64,000 nucleotides of DNA. Source: G963663315 sp965116335. GTDB lineage: Bacteria > Pseudomonadota > Gammaproteobacteria > Arenicellales > Poriferihabitantaceae. Positions 42,738-51,874 of this stretch are shown piece by piece; the first letter of the stretch is position 1; each line of letters opens with the position of its first letter. Made by a program: the position numbers and the translations under genes. The notes beneath the pieces are model-generated. The model searched no databases. It was not told where the DNA came from and saw nothing but the letters and a program-made list of their open reading frames with translations. The stretch covers positions 62,001-126,000 of the forward strand of contig OZ220677.1 of assembly GCA_965116335.1 (NCBI GenBank), read 5' to 3'.

Positions 42738-43673
42738 TCAAGTGATGTGAGAACGATTCAGTTGTTTTTGGAATTTCCGCCCGTGGCGTTTCAGCATCTT
42801 GGCAAATCGATTCATATATCCGCGCAGTGCCAATTCATCGAGATATACAACGTAAGTGCTTGATGGGACGAATAAATGTCTGATGTCTCGAAAAACCAGT
42901 GTCTCGTCATCCACGGACACGGGTGATTTCGGTTGCGCCATTTGCGCCACGATTGCGATGCCGAGGTTCAACCGCACAAAGGTCTGGATGATGTCGGTGT
43001 CGCCCGCGCTGAAGGCGATGTTGATCGGGATACCGGCTTCACTGAAAGTATGTTCAATAATCTGGCGTTCGGCGAAGTCTGGCATGTAGGTGATGATCGG
43101 GTATTGCGCCAGTCTGTCGAGGTCCAGCGGAGTGTGTTCTAACGGGTGGCCCTGCGGCAGGATCAATACCCGGTGCCAGGAGTAGCACCGGGTTCTTGAG
43201 AAGTCGGCGGGCACATCTTCCTCGCTGGAGAAAACGGCGAAGTCGATCTTGCGCTGACGCAGCATGATCAGGAATTCCGAGGGGCTGCCCTGGTAGATGC
43301 TCAAACGCACTTCGGGGTATTCGGTTCTGAAGCTGCGGATTACCTCGGGCAGGAAATATCTCGCCTGGGTATGGGTGGTGGCAATCCGCAAGTCCCCCTT
43401 GTCGCTGGATGTATGTTCCAGGGCGAACGCCCGGATATTGCTTTCAGCGAGCAGAATGCGATTCATTTCCGGCAGTAGGGTTTCGCACAATGGGGTTAGC
43501 CTGACCAGGCGTTTGCCGCGGCGCTCAAACAGTTTCCCGCCGAGTTCCTCCTCCAGCAGGAGCAACTGACTGCTGATGGCCGACTGCACCCGGAACAGCT
43601 TGTCGGCGGTCACTGAGAGATTGAAGTCGTTGTCTATCAGCGCGGCGACGATTTTCAGTTGATGAAGGGTCAT
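42738..43673 (-). CDS. LysR-family regulator, CysB/Cbl/NAC type
   Basis: 311 residues. N-terminal winged helix (LHQLKIVAALIDNDFNLSVTA, FRVQSAISSQLLLLEEELG) and a substrate-binding domain starting RIATTHTQARYFLPEVI, a stretch characteristic of CysB, Cbl and NAC. Divergent from the ammonium transporter, so a nitrogen role as in NAC is attractive, though CysB-type sulfur control is possible. The ATG at 43673 lies at the edge of the shared control region; an upstream in-frame ATG would be inside it. Confidence 0.85.
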   Translation of the reverse strand: MTLHQLKIVAALIDNDFNLSVTADKLFRVQSAISSQLLLLEEELGGKLFERRGKRLVRLTPLCETLLPEMNRILLAESNIRAFALEHTSSDKGDLRIATTHTQARYFLPEVIRSFRTEYPEVRLSIYQGSPSEFLIMLRQRKIDFAVFSSEEDVPADFSRTRCYSWHRVLILPQGHPLEHTPLDLDRLAQYPIITYMPDFAERQIIEHTFSEAGIPINIAFSAGDTDIIQTFVRLNLGIAIVAQMAQPKSPVSVDDETLVFRDIRHLFVPSSTYVVYLDELALRGYMNRFAKMLKRHGRKFQKQLNRSHIT

Positions 43674-43763
43674 GTCGGTATTCCGAACATATATTATATA
43701 AAAAGATATATAAATCAGTTTACATCGTTTTACACGATTAGTCACCCTCTGCATAATCTACCA
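43674..43763. promoter_or_regulatory. amt control region, homologous to the pstS control region
   Basis: Ungapped homologue of 36218-36307. A TTTACA (43729-43734) stands 17 bases before CATAAT (43752-43757), a near-consensus sigma-70 promoter, and direct repeats TTTACAT/TTTACAC overlap the -35. The AT-rich block TATATAAAAAGATATATA is shared exactly over most of its length. Confidence 0.7.
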
Positions 43764-43801
43764 TCAAGTTGAACCAGAAGTTGATCCATCGGAGAAAAAG
43801 C

Positions 43802-45079
43802 ATGAAATTGCTGAAAGTTACAACGCTACTTATGCTGCTGGGTATGCCGGGCGCCGTGCTGGCTCAGGTCGATAGCGGAGATACGGCCTGGCTTCTGACT
43901 TCTACCGCGTTGGTCCTGTTTATGACCATCCCGGGGCTTTCGCTGTTTTACGGCGGTCTGGTCAGAAACAAGAATGCCCTGTCGGTATTGATGCAATGTT
44001 TCACCATTACCTGTCTGACGGCGGTGGTCTGGCTGGTTGCCGGCTACAGCCTGTCGTTCACCGATGGCGGCGGCTGGAATTATCTGGTCGGCGGGCTGGA
44101 TCAGATGTTCTTGCAGGGCCTGTCCAGAGATTCGGTGTCGGGAACCATTCCGGAAAGCGTGTTTGTGATGTTTCAGTTGACCTTCGCGACCATTACCGTG
44201 GCGCTAATAGTTGGCGGTTTTGCGGAAAGGATGCGGTTTGCCGCCGTGATTCTGTTCAGTCTGATCTGGCTTTTCCTGGTTTATTTCCCGATCTGCCACA
44301 TGGTCTGGGGCGGCGGCTGGATGGCCGATTACGGAGTACTGGATTTTGCCGGCGGTACTGCGGTGCACCTGACCGCCGGGATTGCGGCGCTGGTTTGCGC
44401 GCTGGTTGTCAAGAGACGCCACGGTTTCCCAACGACTCCGATGCCGCCGCACAATCTGGTGATTACCGTGATCGGCGCCAGTATGCTGTGGGTTGGCTGG
44501 TTCGGCTTCAACGCCGGCAGCGCTGTTGCCGCCGGAGCTGACGCGGGGATGGCCATGCTGGTCACTCATATCTGCACCGCGGCGGCCTCACTGACCTGGA
44601 TACTCATTGAATACATCAAGCGCGGCAAACCCAGTGTTCTCGGTATTGTCACCGGCATGGTCGCGGGGCTGGTGACGATCACCCCGGCGTCGGGTTTTGT
44701 CGGGCCTGTGGGAGCGTTGGCTATCGGTGTCGCCGCCGGTTTTGTATGTTTCTTCGCGACCCAGTTGATCAAGAACGTGCTGCATATAGACGATTCTCTG
44801 GATGTTTTTCCCGTACACGGGGTAGGGGGCGCGCTCGGCACGGTACTGACCGGTATATTCGCCTCCGAAAGTCTGGGCGGCGCCGGTATGGAAACATCAA
44901 TCGGCGAACAAGTGATGATTCAACTGGCCGCAGTGGGTTTCGTGGTGGTCTGGGTTGTGGTCTTCACCTTCATCACACTGAAGATAGTTGCCCTGATGAC
45001 TTCCCTGCGAGTCGGACAAGAAGACGAAATCGAAGGCCTCGACATCACCCAGCACGAAGAAATCAATTATCACTTGTAG
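43802..45079 (+). CDS. amtB: Ammonium transporter, Amt family
   Basis: 425 residues with a cleavable signal peptide (LLMLLGMPGAVLAQ) and about eleven helices. Family segments: GLSLFYGGLVRNKN, VWGGGWMADYGVLDFAGGTAVHLTAG with the pore His, GWFGFNAGSAVAAG and VFPVHGVGGALGTVLTG with the second pore His. It moves ammonium across the inner membrane, and might also carry methylammonium, which would suit the GmaS pathway. No glnK is adjacent. GAGAAAAAG precedes the ATG. Confidence 0.94.
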   Translation: MKLLKVTTLLMLLGMPGAVLAQVDSGDTAWLLTSTALVLFMTIPGLSLFYGGLVRNKNALSVLMQCFTITCLTAVVWLVAGYSLSFTDGGGWNYLVGGLDQMFLQGLSRDSVSGTIPESVFVMFQLTFATITVALIVGGFAERMRFAAVILFSLIWLFLVYFPICHMVWGGGWMADYGVLDFAGGTAVHLTAGIAALVCALVVKRRHGFPTTPMPPHNLVITVIGASMLWVGWFGFNAGSAVAAGADAGMAMLVTHICTAAASLTWILIEYIKRGKPSVLGIVTGMVAGLVTITPASGFVGPVGALAIGVAAGFVCFFATQLIKNVLHIDDSLDVFPVHGVGGALGTVLTGIFASESLGGAGMETSIGEQVMIQLAAVGFVVVWVVVFTFITLKIVALMTSLRVGQEDEIEGLDITQHEEINYHL

Positions 45080-45104
45080 TGGAAACGGTATTCGATTCGC
45101 GGGC

Positions 45105-45180
45105 CGGTACGGAGATCGGCCCGCCTATCGTTGATACCTGTCCGGCGGTAGCGGGAGGGCACAAGACCCTCCCCTACGAT
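45105..45180. repeat. Dispersed palindromic repeats
   Basis: GCGGGAGGGCAC/ACCCTCCCC-type hairpin with the GATACCTGT linker also seen at 9001-9020 and 10480-10500, between the convergent amt and FadN-like genes. Confidence 0.8.
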
Positions 45181-45233
45181 TGGGTGGTAATCATTCCTTG
45201 GGTGGTGATTATTCGTTGTGCAGGTTCGGCGGT

Positions 45234-47546
45234 TCAATTCCGAATGGTTTTGCCCGAATCGAGCATACTGCCGATTCGGGCGCGTGTGCTGTCCGTATCG
45301 ACCAGTGTCAGGAACGAGCGGCGTTCGGCGTCCAGTAAATCCTGTTCGGACCAGATTGTGCTCGATTCAATTTCCCCGCCGGACACGATGCGGGCGATTT
45401 CTGTTCCGACCACGACATCATGTGGCATTAACAGGCTGTCCTGGCGGGATTTGTGGAGCCATCTCACCATTTCCTCAAAAACAGGTTGTCCGGGCATGGC
45501 CAGGTCGGGGCGTTCAACCGGGTGCTGGTCTTCGTGGGAATCCAGCGCCCGGATTGCGGCATCATAGATGCGGTCACGGTTCATTTCGTAGCGGTCATTG
45601 CTCCTGACCATAGCCAGCGCCGCCGCTTGCAGGGGGGAGGTCGCGGTCTTGCCGAAGCCGATATTCATGAACGCCTTCCAGCTTGCGGCCTGTATGTCTG
45701 CGGCGCAGTCCAGTTTATCGGCCCAGCGGTACAGCATCTCCTTGCATCCTCCTCCAGACGGTACAACACCGACCAGAGACTCGACCAATCCCATCACTGA
45801 GTTAGCGTGCGATATGACCTGTTTGGCATGCAGAACGACCTCGAAACCACCACCGAGAGACAGACCGACCGGAGCCGCTACAACCGGAAAATCGGCCCGG
45901 TTCATGGCTATCACAGTCTGCTGGAATTGATCCAGAAAATGGTTTAATCCATCCAGATCATCGCGCTCATAATAATCCCGGACGGCGCCGAGATTGACGC
46001 CACAAGAGAAATGCTGTGCGTCATTATGTATCACCAATCCCTTCAGTTGCCGGGCTGGAATCTGTGCAACTGCATCTGCCAGAATCGCCATCGAATCGCC
46101 ATCCAGCGCATTGGCCTTGCTGTGGAACTCCACCAGAGCAGCCTCGTCAGCGATATACCAGCTCGCCATCTCGTTAGAGTTTTGTGCAGACAGCGTACGT
46201 TTCTTTTCGTTAAACCGTACTACACCGGGCGGTCTTGTGATGGGGCGCCATTGTCGCTCATAGGTTCTGGCGCAAAGTTGCCGATCTGCAACCTGATAAA
46301 AGCTGCCACCTTTTGCCTGGCGCAGGTATGCGGGAATGTCGCGCTGTTCTGAGGTGAGTCGATCAATCATGTAATCCACACCCATCTCGTCCATCATCTC
46401 GAATGGACCTGATAGCCAGTTGTAGCCGAGTTTCATCGCGTCATCGACACCGACCGGATCATCGCCCACCTCAGGAATCAGGGAGGCCGCATAACACAGT
46501 GTTTTTGACAATACCAGCCAGGCGAATTCCCCGTAAACCGAGTCGTCTTCCAGCAAGTGCCGGATTCCGTTTTTCTCTGCATCCGCCGCGACCGGCAGGT
46601 TCAGTCTCTCAAACTTTTCGTATTCTCCGGTTTGCAGATTGAGTACCAATCGGTCCGTCGAATCTTCTCCCTGTCGATAAAACCCCTTGCCCTGCTTGTT
46701 GCCGGTCTGCCCGTTCGCAATCATGGTGGTGACCAACGGGTTTTCATTCGCTTCCAGATGGAAGGCATCGTCCGCCGGCAGGATATTGACCAGGCTCTTC
46801 ACTACATCCGCCATCAGGTCTATCCCGATCAGGTCATACAGGCCGAATACGCCGGTCTTCGGAATACCCATCGGCCGTCCGAAAACCGCATCGGCCTGGG
46901 CTGGCGTCAAGCCAAGCTCGAATGCCGAGTGCAGGGCGCACTGGATTGCATAGACTCCGACCCGATTGCCGAGAAACCCGGGAGTATCGAAGCATCGAAC
47001 CACGCCCTTGCCCAGTTGCCGCTCACAAAACTGATCCAGTTGATCAACGATTGCCGGATCGGTGTCATCACCTCGAACCAGCTCCAGCAGGCGCATGAAT
47101 CGCACCGGGTTAAAGAAATGGGTGATGGCGAACCGCTTGCGGAAGGATTCCGGCATGTCCTCGACCAGTAACCGGATCGGTATGGTTGATGTGTTCGATG
47201 TGATAATTGCGCTGTGGTTACAAATTTCATCCAGGCGTTTGTACAGATCTTTTTTGATATCCAGACGCTCCACCACTGCTTCTGCAATCCAGTCACAGTC
47301 GGCCAGCTGGTCAAAGTCGTCTCTGGTATTGCCGAGGGTGATTCGTTCTCCTGCCTGTTTGCTCATCAAGCCGGGTTGATCCGGGTCCAGCAATCGTTGA
47401 TAACCCCGCTCGGCCAGCGCATTGACCGCATCGAAGTCACCGGGCAAGTCCAGTAGCAATACTTCCACTCCGGCATTGGCCACCTGTCCTGCGATACCGG
47501 CACCCATCGTACCGGCTCCTATTACTGCCACTTTTTTAAAATTCAT
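45234..47546 (-). CDS. 3-hydroxyacyl-CoA dehydrogenase / enoyl-CoA hydratase (FadN-like)
   Basis: 770 residues. The dehydrogenase is N-terminal (KVAVIGAGTMGAGIAGQVANAG, IITSNTSTIPI, ITHFFNPVRFMRLLELV, DTPGFLGNRV) and a crotonase-like domain is C-terminal (FSCGVNLGAVRDY, VAAPVGLSLGGGFEVVLHA, PSGGGCKEML). This order is that of B. subtilis FadN, opposite to FadB. It carries out two successive beta-oxidation steps. No thiolase is in the window. Divergent from the LIV transporter. Confidence 0.88.
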   Translation of the reverse strand: MNFKKVAVIGAGTMGAGIAGQVANAGVEVLLLDLPGDFDAVNALAERGYQRLLDPDQPGLMSKQAGERITLGNTRDDFDQLADCDWIAEAVVERLDIKKDLYKRLDEICNHSAIITSNTSTIPIRLLVEDMPESFRKRFAITHFFNPVRFMRLLELVRGDDTDPAIVDQLDQFCERQLGKGVVRCFDTPGFLGNRVGVYAIQCALHSAFELGLTPAQADAVFGRPMGIPKTGVFGLYDLIGIDLMADVVKSLVNILPADDAFHLEANENPLVTTMIANGQTGNKQGKGFYRQGEDSTDRLVLNLQTGEYEKFERLNLPVAADAEKNGIRHLLEDDSVYGEFAWLVLSKTLCYAASLIPEVGDDPVGVDDAMKLGYNWLSGPFEMMDEMGVDYMIDRLTSEQRDIPAYLRQAKGGSFYQVADRQLCARTYERQWRPITRPPGVVRFNEKKRTLSAQNSNEMASWYIADEAALVEFHSKANALDGDSMAILADAVAQIPARQLKGLVIHNDAQHFSCGVNLGAVRDYYERDDLDGLNHFLDQFQQTVIAMNRADFPVVAAPVGLSLGGGFEVVLHAKQVISHANSVMGLVESLVGVVPSGGGCKEMLYRWADKLDCAADIQAASWKAFMNIGFGKTATSPLQAAALAMVRSNDRYEMNRDRIYDAAIRALDSHEDQHPVERPDLAMPGQPVFEEMVRWLHKSRQDSLLMPHDVVVGTEIARIVSGGEIESSTIWSEQDLLDAERRSFLTLVDTDSTRARIGSMLDSGKTIRN

Positions 47547-47729
47547 CAGTTGGTTCCAAGTCTCGAAGTTTTTTGGCGATTGTATGAGAAAAGAGGGCTA
47601 ATTTGAAATGGGGCGTGGCGAGGAGGAGGGCAAGGACGAGGATGAGATTGTGATGGCGGGAGCAACTTGCGGGATTTTGTAGTATTGTTCACGGGTGACA
47701 AGATTACCGATACTAACCAGATTGAGCGA

Positions 47730-49298
47730 ATGCGCCAGCCCAATGAACAGGCAGACCTAGTAAGCGTCCGCGACTTGTCGAAGCATTTCGGTGGATTGAA
47801 GGCAATTGATAATGTTTCGATCAAACTATCCAAAGGCTCCATTACCGGCCTGATCGGTCCCAATGGCGCGGGGAAAACCACATTATTCAATACAATCGCC
47901 GGGCTATACGCCCCTACTGGCGGAACCGTCCTGCTGGATGGCGAGGATATTACTGGTCTGAAACCGCATCAGCTTTTCGCCAAAGGATTGCTACGTACTT
48001 TCCAGATCGCACACGAATATTCCCGTATGTCGGTAATCGAGAATCTGATGATGGTTCCTGCAGGGCAGTCCGGTGAAAGCCTGATTCACGCATGGTTTCG
48101 TCGCGCTCAGGTTGCACGGGAAGAAGATGCGATCTATCAAAAGGCGCAGGAGGTGATCGACTTCCTGAATCTGGGGGCAGTCGCTGATGAGCTTGCCGGT
48201 AATCTCTCGGGGGGTCAGAAGAAACTGCTGGAACTGGGGCGCACGATGATGGTGGATGCCCGGATTGTTTTTCTGGATGAGGTCGGGGCGGGAGTGAACC
48301 GGACTTTGTTGCGTGATATTGGTGATGCCATCATCAAGCTGAATCGGGAGCAGGGTTATACCTTCTGTATGATTGAACACGACATGGAATTCATTCGGCG
48401 ATTATGCGACCCGGTGATCTGTATGGCGGAGGGGACGGTACTGGCGACGGGAAGCGCTCAAGAAGTGCAGAATAATGAGGCAGTCATAGAGTCCTATCTG
48501 GGGCGTGGTATCAGCAACCCGGAGCGGTTGCAAGGCGAAGATCATGGTTCGCGGGCGGGCACAGGGATGATGAGTAACGGACGGCAGCGGGAGAATTGCA
48601 TGCTGACCGGTGAGGGAATGGTCGGTGGTTATCATGGCAGTGATATTCTCAAGGGCTGTACGGTGAATGTAGATCGGGGGGAAATCGCGGTCATTGTCGG
48701 CCCCAATGGTGCCGGTAAATCGACTGCGATGAAGGCGTTATTGGGTATGCTGAAGTTACGATCTGGCAGCATCCGGCTGAACGGCGATGAGATATCGCAT
48801 TTGTCGGTTCAGGAACGAATCGCGAGAGGGATTGCTTTTACTCCACAGAACGGGAATGTTTTTCTGTCGATGAGCGTGCGTGAGAATCTCGAGATGGGGA
48901 CGTTTCTGCGAGAGGATGAACGGGATGAGACCCTGCGGCAAATTTATCGGCTGTTTCCGGCTCTTGCCGCGATTCAAGATCAAGTGGCTGGTGAATTATC
49001 CGGCGGGCAGCGCCAGCAGGTTGCCGTTGGGCGGGCGTTGATGTCCCGGCCTTCGGTATTGTTACTGGATGAACCGACGGCGGGCGTTTCACCGATTGTG
49101 ATGGATGATCTGTTTGCCCGCATTCTTGAGGTGCGAAAAGCAGGCGTCGCGGTGCTGATGGTTGAGCAGAATGCCCGCCAGTCCCTCGCTATCGCCGATG
49201 TCGGGTTCGTACTGGTGGTGGGTGAGAATCGTCATACCGACACCGGCCAGGCGTTACTGGCCGACCCACAAGTACGCCGATCATTTCTGGGGGGATAG
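47730..49298 (+). CDS. Fused LivG-LivF ATPases of a branched-chain-amino-acid-type ABC transporter
   Basis: 522 residues comprising two complete ABC ATPase domains normally made as separate LivG and LivF. Domain 1: Walker A LIGPNGAGKTTLFN, signature LSGGQKKLLELGR, Walker B IVFLDEVGAGVNRT. Domain 2 from about residue 288: VGPNGAGKSTAMKAL, LSGGQRQQVAVGRALM, LLLDEPTAGVSP. A short GSRAGTGMMSNGRQRE linker joins them. Energises the LivH/LivM permease that follows. Substrate probably not leucine given the context. Confidence 0.9.
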   Translation: MRQPNEQADLVSVRDLSKHFGGLKAIDNVSIKLSKGSITGLIGPNGAGKTTLFNTIAGLYAPTGGTVLLDGEDITGLKPHQLFAKGLLRTFQIAHEYSRMSVIENLMMVPAGQSGESLIHAWFRRAQVAREEDAIYQKAQEVIDFLNLGAVADELAGNLSGGQKKLLELGRTMMVDARIVFLDEVGAGVNRTLLRDIGDAIIKLNREQGYTFCMIEHDMEFIRRLCDPVICMAEGTVLATGSAQEVQNNEAVIESYLGRGISNPERLQGEDHGSRAGTGMMSNGRQRENCMLTGEGMVGGYHGSDILKGCTVNVDRGEIAVIVGPNGAGKSTAMKALLGMLKLRSGSIRLNGDEISHLSVQERIARGIAFTPQNGNVFLSMSVRENLEMGTFLREDERDETLRQIYRLFPALAAIQDQVAGELSGGQRQQVAVGRALMSRPSVLLLDEPTAGVSPIVMDDLFARILEVRKAGVAVLMVEQNARQSLAIADVGFVLVVGENRHTDTGQALLADPQVRRSFLGG

Positions 49299-49305
49299 GG
49301 GGTAG

Positions 49306-50331
49306 ATGGAGGCGGTTACCGATGCGCTCAACGCGGTCGTATTATTGCTGAATTTCGTCATTATTCCGGGACTCGCTTACGGCTCTCAACTTGCGCTTGG
49401 CGCTCTTGGGATCACACTGGTATTCGGTATTTTACGCTTCGCCAATTTCGCCCACGGCGATACCATGGCCTTCGGCGCCATGGTCACTATCCTGATGACT
49501 TGGTGGTTGCAGTCAGTCGGAGTCAGTCTGGGGCCGCTGCCAACGGCGTTGCTTGGGTTGCCGGTCGGCATTCTGGCAACGGTGGTTTTGGTGATGGTTA
49601 CCGACAAGCTGGTTTATCGCCACTACCGCCGTCAAAAGGCCGCGCCAGTGACGTTGATGATTGCTTCTATTGGTGTGATGTTCATGATGAACGGGATCGT
49701 GCGTTTTGTGATCGGCGCGGACGACCGGAACTTCCTGGATGGCGAGCGTTTTATTATCCATGCGCGTGATTTCAAGGCCTGGAGCGGGCTGAACGAGGGG
49801 TTGAGCATCAAGGTTTCTCAAGGGTTGACAGTGGTAATCATGCTGGTCTGTGTTGCCGGGCTTTTCTGGCTTCTGCACAAAACCCGTACCGGAAAGGCCA
49901 TGCGTGCTTATTCCGACAATGAAGACCTCGCCCTGTTATCCGGTGTCGACCCGGATCGGGTGGTACGGGTTACCTGGATACTGGCTGCTGTGCTGGCGAC
50001 CATAGCCGGTACGCTTTATGGTCTCGACAAGAGTTTCAAGCCGTTTACCTACCTGCAACTTTTGTTGCCCATGTTCGCCGCAGCCATTGTCGGGGGTATC
50101 GGCAGCCCGATTGGCGCTATTGCCGGTGGTTATGTGATCGCATTTTCTGAGGTGGTGGTCACTTATGCGTACAAAAAGGTATTCATCTATCTGTTGCCGC
50201 AAAACCTTGAGCCGCAAGGGTTGATGCAGTTGTTATCGACCGATTACAAGTTCGCGGTGTCGTTCATGATTCTGGTTGTGGTATTGCTGATACGGCCGAC
50301 CGGCATTGTCAAAGGCAAGGTACTGGATTAA
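49306..50331 (+). CDS. ABC transporter permease, LivH family
   Basis: 341 residues, about eight membrane helices. GSQLALGALGITLVFGILRFANFAHGD at the N-terminus and YSDNEDLALLSGVDPDRVVRVTWILAAVLATIAGTLYG are LivH-typical. It starts seven bases after the ATPase stop. Inner-membrane half-channel with LivM. Confidence 0.9.
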   Translation: MEAVTDALNAVVLLLNFVIIPGLAYGSQLALGALGITLVFGILRFANFAHGDTMAFGAMVTILMTWWLQSVGVSLGPLPTALLGLPVGILATVVLVMVTDKLVYRHYRRQKAAPVTLMIASIGVMFMMNGIVRFVIGADDRNFLDGERFIIHARDFKAWSGLNEGLSIKVSQGLTVVIMLVCVAGLFWLLHKTRTGKAMRAYSDNEDLALLSGVDPDRVVRVTWILAAVLATIAGTLYGLDKSFKPFTYLQLLLPMFAAAIVGGIGSPIGAIAGGYVIAFSEVVVTYAYKKVFIYLLPQNLEPQGLMQLLSTDYKFAVSFMILVVVLLIRPTGIVKGKVLD

Positions 50332-50342
50332 GGCGGGCGGGT

Positions 50343-51713
50343 ATGGGCAATACACAGAAGGCTTGCTGGTCATTCGCCGTGACTGGGGTTTTGTTCCTGG
50401 TTATCGGTTTTGCTCAATCCTGGTCGGTCTCACTCGGCATCTTCAATCTGTGTCTGATTTCTGCGGTGATGGCGCTTGGCGTCAATATGCAGTGGGGGTA
50501 TGCGGGATTGTTGAATGTTGGCGTAATGGGTTTTGCCGCGTTGGGAGGGTTGAGTGTGGTTCTGGTATCCCGCGAGCCTGTGGTGGCAGCCTGGCAGGCA
50601 GGGGCGGCTAACCTGATGCTGACGCTGGCCTGTTTCGTGATTACCATTGTGCTGGCGCGATTGCTGATTCGAAGGTGGCCGCGTGGTAAAAAACGTATCT
50701 GGGCGATGGCGGTGACTCTCATTAGTGGCCTGTTCATGACTCGTTATTTTCTGGACCCGGCGGTGATTTCAATTGAATCGGTCGAACCAGCCAGGACGGG
50801 TTTCCTCGGCGGCATGGGGTTGCCGGTTCTGTTTTCCTGGGTGGTTGGCGGGCTGTTCGCCGCCGCCGCAGCCTGGCTGATCGGCAGGGTTGCGCTGGGC
50901 TTGCGTGCAGATTATCTGGCCATTGCCACACTGGGTATATCAGAAATTATTGTCGCGATCCTGAAAAATGAAGACTGGTTGACTCGTGGCGTTAAAAATG
51001 TGACCGGCCTGTCGCGTCCCGTTCCCTATGAAATCGAGTTGCAGAACAGCGCCTGGTTCGTCGATTTGATTGCTCGCTGGTATGCAGGTGGATTATCCGC
51101 GCTGAATCAGGCGGACCGCGCAGCCGCATTAAAGCAATATGTGATTGATGGTTCCAGTATATTTGTGAAACTCTGCTATACCGGATTATTTGCCTCGGTT
51201 CTGGTTGTTATTTTATTGCTCAGTGTACGAGCATTGAATTCACCCTGGGGGCGGATGATGCGCGCCATCCGGGATAATGAAGTGGCGGCGGGCGCGATGG
51301 GAAAGAATGTAACGCGGCGTCATCTTCAGATATTTGTCATCGGTTCTGCCGTAATCGGGGTTGGCGGGGCGATGCTGGCTACTCTGGACGGCCAGTTTAC
51401 TCCGACCACTTACAATCCCCTGCGTTATACCTTTTTGATCTGGGTTATGGTCATTGTTGGCGGTTCCGGCAATAATCTGGGGGCGGTTCTCGGCGGGTTT
51501 GTGATCTGGCTGGTATGGATCGAGGCGGAGCCGGTCGGAGTCTGGTTAATGGAAACAGCGACTGTCTGGATGGAGGACAGCAGCCCGGTCAGGCAGCATT
51601 TGATCAATAATGCGCAACACATGCGTCTGTTTTTTATGGGTTTTGTGTTGTTGCTGGTGTTGCGGTACAGCCCCGGCGGGTTGTTGCCGGAACGGGTACG
51701 GAAGAAGGTTTGA
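50343..51713 (+). CDS. ABC transporter permease, LivM family
   Basis: 456 residues, nine to ten helices. NMQWGYAGLLNVGVMGFAALGGL and LGLRADYLAIATLGISEII are LivM marks, and SPWGRMMRAIRDNEVAAGAMGKNVTRRHLQIFVIGSAVIGVGGAMLA is the cytoplasmic coupling region. Longer than usual (about 320-420) owing to a loop near residues 115-170 and another near 230-270. Starts 11 bases after livH. Confidence 0.9.
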   Translation: MGNTQKACWSFAVTGVLFLVIGFAQSWSVSLGIFNLCLISAVMALGVNMQWGYAGLLNVGVMGFAALGGLSVVLVSREPVVAAWQAGAANLMLTLACFVITIVLARLLIRRWPRGKKRIWAMAVTLISGLFMTRYFLDPAVISIESVEPARTGFLGGMGLPVLFSWVVGGLFAAAAAWLIGRVALGLRADYLAIATLGISEIIVAILKNEDWLTRGVKNVTGLSRPVPYEIELQNSAWFVDLIARWYAGGLSALNQADRAAALKQYVIDGSSIFVKLCYTGLFASVLVVILLLSVRALNSPWGRMMRAIRDNEVAAGAMGKNVTRRHLQIFVIGSAVIGVGGAMLATLDGQFTPTTYNPLRYTFLIWVMVIVGGSGNNLGAVLGGFVIWLVWIEAEPVGVWLMETATVWMEDSSPVRQHLINNAQHMRLFFMGFVLLLVLRYSPGGLLPERVRKKV

Positions 51714-51737
51714 ATCGCGGGGGCGGGTCTCGTGTAC

Positions 51738-51795
51738 CCACATCATTCCCCCCTTGAGGGGGAATCACATCGCGCGTAGCGGGTGTGATGGGGGG
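51738..51795. repeat. Dispersed palindromic repeat, class delta variant
   Basis: ATTCCCCCCTTGAGGGGGAAT palindrome followed by a CACATCGCGCGTAGCGGGTGTG-type dyad, just after livM. The inverse orientation of the copy at 55650. Confidence 0.8.
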
Positions 51796-51874
51796 TACAA
51801 AACCCGCTTGACAGGCGACAACCGCTCCAAGTACATTCACACCCTCAATATCCGGTAAAAAGCAGACTAACGCA

